From: Diplonema japonicum
Taxonomy: Eukaryota > Euglenozoa > Diplonemea > Diplonemida > Diplonemidae
Direction of reading: 5' to 3'
DNA length: 64,000 nt
Assembly (NCBI GenBank): GCA_964019335.1
Contig: OZ025750.1
Span: 186,001-250,000, forward strand
Part shown: positions 57,092 through 64,000 of the stretch, piece by piece
Position numbering within the stretch: the stretch's first letter is position 1
Layout of the letters: every line of letters begins with the position of its first letter
The notes under the pieces: generated by a model
What the model was told of the DNA's origin: nothing
Seen by the model: the letters and a program-made list of their open reading frames with translations, nothing else
Database searches by the model: none
Position numbers and translations under genes: made by a program

Positions 57092-57988
57092 ATGCTGAGA
57101 AATCAGGATTCCGCGCCCCCTGCTGGCGCGGTACAACTGGACCAGCTACTCGACAGCGGTTACTATGAAGAGGAAGAAAAAAGGTTGGAAAGAGTAGGAG
57201 CCCTACGAAGCGGCCCCATCCACGGGGGAATGATGCAGCCCTGCAGCTATGACGAGGCCGACCAGGCAACACAGGTAGTGAGGTGGGCCCTTGAGGCCAA
57301 AAAATGCGAACGAGTGAGGTTCTTCGTGCATGCCGTGAAGAAGTTCAGCATGGCAACGAAAAAAGTACAAAAGGCAGTCCGGACATGGAACCGAATACAG
57401 GAGACCTGGCTCATGAAGGACCTTTCAACATGGAACAATGATGATTCTCGCCTTTTGAACTCATTTCACGCGACAGCTGAGCTCTACCAGTCTCGCAAGT
57501 CCCCCCTTTTGAACATAGTGGCAAATGAGTACCGAGAGGTGCACTGCCCAAGGGAGATTAAAATCCAGATCCTGAAGGACCACCACCAGACAGTTCGGAA
57601 GTCGTACTGCGAGAGTCTTCGTGACGGGTCCTCTGCTTCTCTTGAGACGCCTCTTCCTGTTGCTGACCTCCGGAAGCAGGCTGTGGACCAGTACCGTGCC
57701 CAGCAGACACATGCGAAGGAGGTGCAGCGAAAGTCTAGCTCCGTCCTCCCTGTCATCAGCACTTCCTTCATAACTGAGTGGACGCAAGATGTCCCGTACA
57801 CCCCCACTGGGCACAGGGCATCCTTGGGTCTCAGGCGCCGCTCACGTCGTCGTAAGGGCAGGAAGAAGGTAAGACCCAAGGAAGACCGTTCCAGTACACT
57901 TCCGCTTATCGCCCCGCGTCCCCCTCCTGCAGAGCACCCTTCGTTTGCAAACCCAAGAAGGCGCATGACCACCTTTGAGCCTTCGTGA
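57092..57988 (+). CDS. Basic protein of unknown function, 298 aa
   Basis: Starts MLRNQDSAPPAGAVQLDQLL right after a C-tract, consistent with the acceptor upstream. Mostly alpha-helical and charged: an acidic stretch YYEEEEKRLERVG, a helical middle (VRFFVHAVKKFSMATKKVQK), and a strongly basic C-terminus (LGLRRRSRRRKGRKKVRPKE) ending in a Pro-rich tail, which could be a nuclear or nucleolar signal. No signal peptide, TM or recognised domain. It sits between two secreted hydrolase genes but nothing in the sequence links it to them. Earlier in-frame ATGs lie in T-rich DNA. Confidence 0.65.
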   Translation: MLRNQDSAPPAGAVQLDQLLDSGYYEEEEKRLERVGALRSGPIHGGMMQPCSYDEADQATQVVRWALEAKKCERVRFFVHAVKKFSMATKKVQKAVRTWNRIQETWLMKDLSTWNNDDSRLLNSFHATAELYQSRKSPLLNIVANEYREVHCPREIKIQILKDHHQTVRKSYCESLRDGSSASLETPLPVADLRKQAVDQYRAQQTHAKEVQRKSSSVLPVISTSFITEWTQDVPYTPTGHRASLGLRRRSRRRKGRKKVRPKEDRSSTLPLIAPRPPPAEHPSFANPRRRMTTFEPS

Positions 57989-58092
57989 GAAAGGAAGAAA
58001 AAAAGAGAACACTCGTACGACGCTTTTTCCAAATCGTTGTCTTTTGTTTTTTTGGGAACGACCCCAAAAAGGGGGAGCATCATAAGGTAGGC

Positions 58093-58190
58093 ACGGGCCG
58101 TTGCTAACCACTTCGTTCCTATCATAGTGAATTTTTCCTTCTTTCTTTTACTAACCACTTTCGTTTTTCCTATCGTAGTGAAATTCCCCC
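58093..58190 (+). repeat. 45-bp repeat R2, tandem copies
   Basis: GGGCCGTTGCTAACCACTTC, GTTCCTATCATAGTGAATTT, followed by a second partial copy ACTAACCACTTTCGTTTTTC, CTATCGTAGTGAAATTCC. Confidence 0.7.
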
Positions 58191-58287
58191 TTTTTTTTTT
58201 TTCTTCTTCGTTTTTCTTTTTAAGGTAGACCCGTTGCTTTTTAAGATTTATAAAACTGGCTCCCCGTTCTCTGCCGATGTCTGACAT

Positions 58288-58302
58288 TATCTCTTTCTTC
58301 AG
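58288..58302 (+). promoter_or_regulatory. Probable trans-splice acceptor, GH45-type gene
   Basis: TATCTCTTTCTTCAG with AG at 58301-58302, 160 nt before the ATG; a good pyrimidine tract. Confidence 0.45.
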
Positions 58303-58462
58303 AGGGTTTCCTTGTTCCACAAGTTGCGTCAGTTCCTCTACCGATACCACCACGCCTTCCCAGAGTCTGGCGGCTCCTTAGCGGTGTCTGTGAGCTGCTT
58401 GCACTTCACCGATCCAGGAAAAGAAAAAGAAAAAGAAATAAAAAGAGGGGGGGGGAAAGAAA

Positions 58463-59461
58463 ATGAAAACGATTCTCTTAGTCATGGCCGCCGCCTCCCA
58501 GCACCTCGCGGCAGGGCAGATGGGGAACTGCTCCGTGTACACGGTGGACGCGAGCTCGAAGTGTTCTGATGCTTGTGGGGAGTGTTTCAATCCGGGCGGC
58601 AGGCCGGGGCAGCTCTGCAGGGACCAAGGGTCAAAGAGCGGGTACTACTGCGAAGCCTTCGCTTGCATGGACTGGACATTTGGATCAACATACATGCGCG
58701 CCGCGGAGCACGAGTTCAACAAAACAGAGAACCTTTCCGTCTACTTTGGAGTAGGAAGCTTTGGCTCGGACGATCCAATGTCCGGGCTAGGAATGTGCCT
58801 CCGCCTCGCTGTCGAGGGTGTGGACCGTGACATCATCGTACAGTCCATTAACACAGGCGGTGACGTACAGGGCAACCAGTTCGACATGCAAGTAGGCGAC
58901 GGTGGCTTTGGTGCGAACAACAAATGTGCAGGTGGATCAGGGAAAATGTACCCCGGTACCACAGCGACATGGGGGCATGAGTATGGTGGGGTCGATAACA
59001 GGTCAGCCTGTTCAGGGCTTCCAAAATATCCGGTGATAAGCGGTCCAATGAAAGCTGCTGGAGATGATCTCGTGACTTTGTGTCAGTACAGTTTTGACAA
59101 GAACGCGCGGATTCAACCGCCTTCGCAGCCTTCTAATCCTACAATTAGGAACATGAAGCGGGTTCGGTGCCCGCCTGCATTGGTGAACGCCACCTACCTC
59201 GAGCGGACTGATGATCCTGCTGGTTACGACGGCCCGTCCCTCCCTGGTTTTCCAAACACTGCTGTGTCTTGCCAATCCAGTCCTTGGGACCTTTCGTTTT
59301 GTTTAACTCGTATGATGGATTGTTGCAAACCGTCGGGTGCTTGGAAAGACAATGTGAGGTCTAGTCTTACCAAGCCTGGGAAGAAGGTAGTGCAGCCTTG
59401 TACTTCTGATGGGTACACCAGGTACGATGTGCAGTGCGGGTGTATGGATTGCGAATGTTGA
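58463..59461 (+). CDS. Secreted GH45-type endoglucanase homologue, circularly permuted order
   Basis: 332 aa, start after AAAGAAA, signal peptide MKTILLVMAAASQHLAAG. A Cys-rich N-terminal part precedes GLGMCLRLAVEGVDRDIIVQ, then NTGGD and, seven residues after that Asp (134), the Asp141 of QFDMQVGDGGFG. These match the STGGD..FDLxxPGGGVG block holding the GH45 catalytic acid. YGGVDNRSAC and VRCPPALVNATYLERTDD follow, as in GH45. The block that starts every usual GH45, TRYWDCCKPSCxW, appears here at the C-terminus as LTRMMDCCKPSGAW with the catalytic-base Asp at 286. The domain order is therefore rotated. Both catalytic Asp are present, so cellulase or other beta-glucanase activity is plausible; Tyr and Trp of the signature are Met. 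Confidence 0.75.
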   Translation: MKTILLVMAAASQHLAAGQMGNCSVYTVDASSKCSDACGECFNPGGRPGQLCRDQGSKSGYYCEAFACMDWTFGSTYMRAAEHEFNKTENLSVYFGVGSFGSDDPMSGLGMCLRLAVEGVDRDIIVQSINTGGDVQGNQFDMQVGDGGFGANNKCAGGSGKMYPGTTATWGHEYGGVDNRSACSGLPKYPVISGPMKAAGDDLVTLCQYSFDKNARIQPPSQPSNPTIRNMKRVRCPPALVNATYLERTDDPAGYDGPSLPGFPNTAVSCQSSPWDLSFCLTRMMDCCKPSGAWKDNVRSSLTKPGKKVVQPCTSDGYTRYDVQCGCMDCEC

Positions 59462-59887
59462 GGAGAAAAAAAGAAAGAAAAAAAAATCACTGGGCGACAC
59501 AAAAGATTCTTCCTTTAGAGAGGGGAAAGAAAAAAAAAAAAAAAAAGAATTTTCTGTTTTTTTTTTTTTTTTTATCTTTCTTTTGTGAACGATGGTCGCA
59601 GCGGTGATGTCTCTCCTCCACTCCCCCTTTCTTTTGATGAACAGAAACACGTGTTATTTGTAGTTATCAAAAAGAATGTCGTCAACAATTTGCGTTACAA
59701 GTAATTTCCTTATCAGGGGGGGGGGGGGGGGAATAAGGTTTATAACCGTTTTTCTTTTTCCCTATTTCTTTTTTTTTTTTTCGCCCACGTTCCCCCTGCT
59801 CTAGTTTTTACACTGATGCTTAGCTGCTGGCGTAGTTGGTCATTTATTATCTTCTCATTTTCTTTTTCTCTTTTTTGTGCCCGAAGG

Positions 59888-59930
<43 letters not shown>
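59462..59930. other. Intergenic, homopolymer-rich
   Basis: A-, T- and G-tracts, ending in 39 consecutive T that abut the LINE L-D fragment. No gene seen. Confidence 0.7.
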
Positions 59931-60986
59931 CCAACCAACTATGGAAAACAGCCAAAGACCCGCTCATGTCCTACTGCCTGAGACGGGTTATCACCGGAGG
60001 GGTCCCCTACCTTAGCCCGCATGCAGGAACGAATCAAAGAAGCGTCCCCCTGGCACCAGAAGGTGACGGCACCGAAGAAGTCGAAGAGAGCATAAGCCAA
60101 GTCCCAACAACGACAGTATCACGCACACAAGGGTTCAGGTGCGACCTGTGTGAATCACCGTACCCGGACACGGTAACCCTACTCCGCCACCAACTCTACG
60201 AGTGCGCCTGCGCACAGGAAGAGCTAGCACAGGACGGCTTGGAACCACTGCGCAACAGGACAGGATGGCCCCTATGTCTGGAATTGCACGCGATTCTGCC
60301 GAGAGGACATGACTTTGCGTACCTAGAGAAGCTGCAACGATACTTAGCCGTGGTGGTTGAGAAACGAGACGTAGAGCTCATGCAGAAGGAGGATGTCAAC
60401 ACACAGCCGCTACCGTGGATTCGAAATGTGGTAGGTAAGAAATGCCCCGTTCCGATAGCTGGCGAGCTCGAAGGAGTGAGCGGGGTCCTGTCCCAGTACC
60501 TGAACCCGCTGCTACAATGGTTGTCACAACTGCGCTGGGTGGAGAAGGACACCACCTCGGAGGTGTCGGCGGTGGAACTGGCCATTGACTTCGAATGGAC
60601 GACCGGAAAGTCTTTGGGAGGCCTGCTGGAAGATAGGGCGCGCAGAATCAAAGCTCTCATCGTAAAGATAAACACAGCATGCAGGGCACGGAAGAAGCGA
60701 CGCCCCTTCCCAGCGGACGAGAGAAAAAGAGTGAAGTCCCTCATCGCCATTGGAGGAAAGGCAGCTATTGGTTTCTCCAGGAGGCCTATTTTCGCCACCC
60801 GCTCCACGCACGGCAAGCTAATGGAATTGAAAGCCGACTACAAGCGGGACCGCATCACACGACTCCGCAAGACGCTCACGGCCTCAATAGGAATGAAAGC
60901 AATGCTCCAGAAGGGGAGTATTAACAGATAGACCCCCCCCTCCCATAGGGCGGCCCTCTAGCGGGGGGCTTGTCCTGTACTTTGAG
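59931..60986 (+). mobile_element. LINE L-D, 5'-truncated copy
   Basis: Begins immediately after a 39-T tract and ends before a T-tract at 60987. Only the C-terminal domain remains. Confidence 0.75.
59933..60931 (+). pseudogene. LINE L-D ORF2 C-terminal fragment
   Basis: 332 open codons with no own start. NQLWKTAKDPLMSYCLRRVI equals NELWQRLRKSNDPIAARAL of L-B. It continues with CDLCESPYPDTVTLLRHQLY then EC (the CCHC knuckle), LPRGHDFAYLEKLQRYL, and SAVELAIDFEWTT. No RT or endonuclease remains, so it cannot act. It is closer to L-B than to L-C. No frameshifts, suggesting young age. Confidence 0.8.
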
Positions 60987-60996
60987 TTTTTTTTTT

Positions 60997-61091
60997 GCAA
61001 GAACGAGTCTTCGACTTGTCTAAACAAAAAAAGAACCTCACAAACTTCCTCCAGGTTTTACTACGGCACGTGCAAACAACGGCCGGTTCCT
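60997..61091 (+). repeat. SINE-like repeat S1, copy 4
   Basis: GCAAGAACGAGTCTTCGACT, TGTCTAAACAAAA, CTCCAGGTTTTACTACGGCA, CGTGCAAACAACGGCCGGTT, then a T-tract. It follows LINE L-D after ten T. Confidence 0.65.
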
Positions 61092-61257
61092 CTTTTTTTT
61101 TTTTTTTCCAAACGTTTTTCTTTCCCTGCTAACCTTTTTGTTGCACCTTCTTGTTTTTCTCCCTTTCTTTTTTTTTTTCACTTGTGCTTAAATGGTCTTT
61201 TCTTAAAGAGAAGGCCTCTTTATTGATAAAAGGTCAGCTTTTGCGACTCTGTAATAT

Positions 61258-61268
61258 ATTTCTTTCAG
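61258..61268 (+). promoter_or_regulatory. Probable trans-splice acceptor, cyclase 6
   Basis: ATTTCTTTCAG, 41 nt before the ATG at 61310; a second possible AG follows at 61295. Confidence 0.5.
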
Positions 61269-61309
61269 CTGCTGCAATTCCATCTTTCACTTCAGGTCGG
61301 GAGGAGGTT

Positions 61310-63448
61310 ATGAGGCCACTACATGCGTGCCCCCCTTTCCGTTGGGCAATGCGTCCATGGGACACCCCACAGGACTCCTTCGCCAAGCGAATGATAGTTT
61401 ATGCTGTAGTTCTGTTCTGGTTTCTGTTTCCGATTGCGATCCTCCCGCGCCTCACCTCTCCTTCCAGCGCTCTGGAAAAGCTGTCTGCTGTGTCTTACAT
61501 CATTGCTGCTTGTATGCCGATGACGGTGTTCTTTGATGGGAAGTACAGGCCTTTCTTCGTCGAGCTTTCTCTGTATGCTCTGCTCGTGAATATAATATCA
61601 GAAGACTATTTGTTCGCGCTGCTTGATAAGTCTGCCTACTGGGCATGGGTCGTTCCTGTCATCGATGCATGTCTTGCATTTCAGCTACCTAAGAGGGCCA
61701 CGAGAAACGTAATTTGCTGCACCCTCATCTGGCTCACGTTACGCTACACTGAGACCGCCTTCCGCTTTGGCCTCTACGATGCATGGTACACACCTTCTCA
61801 GGGCGAGCGACGCGATATCTCTGATGATTTCTACAACTGCACCTCCCTTCCCTGCAAGAGGGATGTGTCTCAAAGCATTGCCGACTACCTTAGCAGCGCG
61901 TCTCTCTTTCTTATTGATTACTACTACACAAGAGGCTTCGCCTCCAGGCTCTTCAAAGAGAGGGACAAGATGGGTGAGGTGATCAAAACAGCGGAACACA
62001 TTGCCGACTCCCTCTCGAAGTTCGACCTCGCCCAGGCTGAGGCTGTCCTTGGGGACTCTGAGCTCCCCGAGCCCATGCACGACGCCTTCAGCAGGATCCT
62101 CGACAACCTCCGCAGATACCGCCCCTACCTCCCTGAGGCCCTGTTCTCCGAGACAAGCAGATGTTCAGAGGACCGTTCGAGTATCCCCGCCCCCGGCCTC
62201 GTAACGAAGCATGTGGCGATGGTGTTCACTGACATCCAGGGGTCGACGGCAACTTGGGAAGCGAGCCCCGATGGGATGAAGGAGGGGCTTCGGGTACACA
62301 ACGATGTGATGCGGGAGTGTGCTGTGGCTTGGAACGGGTACGAGGTGAAGACGATCGGGGACGCCTTCATGGTCGCCTTCGAGCGGACCTGCGATGCTGT
62401 GTCCTTCTCCTTGTCTGTTCAGGAAAGCCTTGTTGAGGCACCGTGGCCCGAAGAGCTTCTCCGTCTCGACCACTGTTCCTACAATGACGACGGCCCTTGG
62501 TGCGGGCTCCGTGTTCGGATCGGTGTCCACTGTGGTGAGGTGGATGCACAGCTGAACTCCCTGACAGGTAGGTACGACTACTTCGGGAACACTGTGAACA
62601 AGGCGGCTCGGATGGAAGGGGCGTGCATCGGTGGGGCTGTTGCGGTGACACCTGAAGTGATGGACGATCTTCAAGACCTGGACGCAGTGGTGATCCCAAT
62701 GGGAATAACCGAGCTGAAGGGCTTCGAAGAGTCTATAAGCCCCTTCCTCCTCCTGCCAGCGGAACTGGAGGACCGCACCGCCTTCGTGGAGTCGCAGCTA
62801 CTCTTGAGCAAGGACGACAGGAAGATCCTCATAAGGGACAGCATCATGACAAGCGCGTCCCTGCGGAACCTGGCATTCTTGAAGACGGTCCCCTCGGCTA
62901 CTGTGTGCAAGGCGGAGGTGCAACTTGACACGGACGATGAGGGATCTGAGGTGACACACATTCTGAACGAGCTTCTTGCGAAGGTGACCCTTTGTGTGGA
63001 GCGAACGCACGGTGTGGTGATCTCCCTCCAGGGGAGCAGGGTGGCCCTTGGGTGGAACGCCTCGCGACCCTGCCGTTCCCATGTGGAGAGCGCGTTTGTT
63101 TTTGCAAGCTTGCTGCACCACTCATATGGACGCAAGGCTGAGTGTGTAGTCCTTGGGATATCCACCAGCCTTGTACACTATGGGGCATTGGGTGGCGAGA
63201 ACCAGAAGTTCATTGCGGTTGTGGGGAGCTGTCTTGGGGTGAGCGATGCCTTGTGCACGATGGGGATGCAGAGGGGGCTGTACTGCTTGTATGGGTCGTC
63301 GTCTTGTGGCGTTAGCTTGAGGATACCTGGAGTTCGAGTAGAGCGCCTTGCAGTTGAGAATTTTCGAAACGATGTTATTTTCCATGACCTGCAGGTCTGC
63401 AGGGTGCTAGTGAGCGGGTGTTCTAATATTGTGCAACCGGCACTCTGA
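61310..63448 (+). CDS. Six-TM two-domain adenylyl cyclase, copy 6
   Basis: 712 aa from the ATG at 61310 (MRPLHACPPFRWAMRPWD), chosen by alignment with the tandem cluster and the acceptor just upstream; an earlier in-frame ATG at 61151 would translate a T-tract. Six TM segments, the most distinct of the family, with CTSLPC before TM6. The linker and first cyclase domain match the cluster almost exactly (FTDIQGS, VKTIGDAF, DYFGNTVNKAAR). The second domain is a patchwork: identical DNA up to WNASRPC, then a divergent stretch (RSHVESAFVFASLLHHSYGR, GALGGENQKFIAV), then identical again. It lies 36 kb from the cluster but still shares its core. Confidence 0.9.
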   Translation: MRPLHACPPFRWAMRPWDTPQDSFAKRMIVYAVVLFWFLFPIAILPRLTSPSSALEKLSAVSYIIAACMPMTVFFDGKYRPFFVELSLYALLVNIISEDYLFALLDKSAYWAWVVPVIDACLAFQLPKRATRNVICCTLIWLTLRYTETAFRFGLYDAWYTPSQGERRDISDDFYNCTSLPCKRDVSQSIADYLSSASLFLIDYYYTRGFASRLFKERDKMGEVIKTAEHIADSLSKFDLAQAEAVLGDSELPEPMHDAFSRILDNLRRYRPYLPEALFSETSRCSEDRSSIPAPGLVTKHVAMVFTDIQGSTATWEASPDGMKEGLRVHNDVMRECAVAWNGYEVKTIGDAFMVAFERTCDAVSFSLSVQESLVEAPWPEELLRLDHCSYNDDGPWCGLRVRIGVHCGEVDAQLNSLTGRYDYFGNTVNKAARMEGACIGGAVAVTPEVMDDLQDLDAVVIPMGITELKGFEESISPFLLLPAELEDRTAFVESQLLLSKDDRKILIRDSIMTSASLRNLAFLKTVPSATVCKAEVQLDTDDEGSEVTHILNELLAKVTLCVERTHGVVISLQGSRVALGWNASRPCRSHVESAFVFASLLHHSYGRKAECVVLGISTSLVHYGALGGENQKFIAVVGSCLGVSDALCTMGMQRGLYCLYGSSSCGVSLRIPGVRVERLAVENFRNDVIFHDLQVCRVLVSGCSNIVQPAL

Positions 63449-64000
63449 TTTCTTTCCTTTGATTTTAGAAGGAAAAGAACCACCTGTTTTTTTTTTTTTT
63501 TTTTTCTTCTTTTTTTTTTTTTTTAGAAAACCTGTAGTTTTTTTTTTTTTTTTTTTATCTAAAAAAGAAAATGAAGAAAAGAGATGAGAACAAGGGCGTC
63601 TCATAATAAAGACTTCCTGTAACTCATATAAAGGGACCCCCGAATAATGTGTTTTCGCATCGTACTCATGTGTTGACAGCTTATCCAGTATTTGCTTTCT
63701 TTCATAGCCCGCAATGTCAATATTCCATTCCTGAGCAAGATCCCGAATCTATGCCAGACTTCCATGTCGATGATCCTTGCTCTATCTTTTTCCCTAAGGT
63801 CTTGACAAACGTGCCCAAATAAAGGGTTTGTTCGGGGCCCCCCCTTTTATATTTTTCTTCTTCTCTTCTTCTGTTTCTTTTTCTTTTTCTTTCCCACAAG
63901 AGTTTTATGTTTACCGCCAAAAATGAGCACAATCTTTATGATGAATAAAACGCTTGTCATCAAGAAAGAAAGAACACGTGGCAGCTCCATGCACAGCGAA
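63449..64000. other. Intergenic after cyclase 6
   Basis: Poly-T tracts to 63557, then mixed AT-rich sequence. The minus strand has about 80 open codons over 63600-63850 (including DLREKDRARIIDMEVWHRFG) without a start or recognised family; I do not call a gene. Confidence 0.5.

Noticed and set aside
63600-63850. About 80 open codons on the minus strand
   Set aside because: Peptide composition is plausible, but there is no start, acceptor or family match, and the window ends too soon to judge.
1-64000. tRNA, 5S rRNA and spliced-leader RNA genes
   Set aside because: I looked for cloverleaf arms, 5S internal boxes and a spliced-leader-like exon with GT and found none I could support by eye; a covariance-model scan would settle it.

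Overview
The window looks like nuclear DNA of a euglenozoan protist, most likely a diplonemid. This is an inference. It rests on class III nucleotide cyclases of trypanosomatid style present in many copies, LINE retroelements related to the Ingi/L1Tc type (one with a 2A-like peptide motif), every intact gene on the + strand, and a pyrimidine tract plus AG upstream of nearly every start codon, as expected for spliced-leader trans-splicing. Long A, T, C and G homopolymers fill the spaces between genes. A 200-base N gap at 1133-1332 marks an assembly join.

Layout. 1-3450: homopolymer-rich DNA with one small inverted-repeat element. 3451-6071: receptor-type pseudocyclase with two in-frame mini-introns. 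6072-7383: repeats and a decayed ORF. 7384-25132: a tandem family of six-TM two-domain nucleotide cyclases (one frameshifted copy, four intact copies), interrupted at 11.9-18.1 kb by repeats, a nested pair of terminal-inverted-repeat (TIR) elements and LINE scraps. 26662-28571: 5'-truncated LINE (L-A). 28751-30415: mucin-like type I membrane protein. 31285-35169: a very large receptor cyclase with a bacterial-type solute-binding ectodomain. 35777-42387: near-complete LINE (L-B) with an OTU protease domain. 43540-47140: ankyrin fragments flanking an intact ubiquitin-like/LRR gene. 47301-48317: unknown gene. 48412-54411: LINE L-C with a 2A-like motif. 54531-59461: secreted GH3 glycosidase, unknown basic protein, and a secreted GH45-type protein whose motifs are in circularly permuted order. 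59931-60986: 5'-truncated LINE (L-D). 61310-63448: a further six-TM cyclase.

How the genes fit together. Eight cyclase-family loci imply extensive cyclic-nucleotide sensing; their membrane and ecto-domains differ while the catalytic cores are almost identical in DNA, suggesting gene conversion. The GH3 and GH45 proteins are secreted and would suit degradation of plant or algal polysaccharides. LINEs and their 3' scraps sit against T-tracts again and again, so the homopolymers may be both target and product of retrotransposition.

Most notable observations: the permuted GH45; two divergent LINEs whose ORF1 and ORF2 share one frame split by a single UGA; an OTU domain at the start of a LINE ORF2; the solute-binding receptor cyclase; a WN-C-SH signature in the non-catalytic cyclase domain; and a nested TIR element with a perfect 6-bp target duplication.
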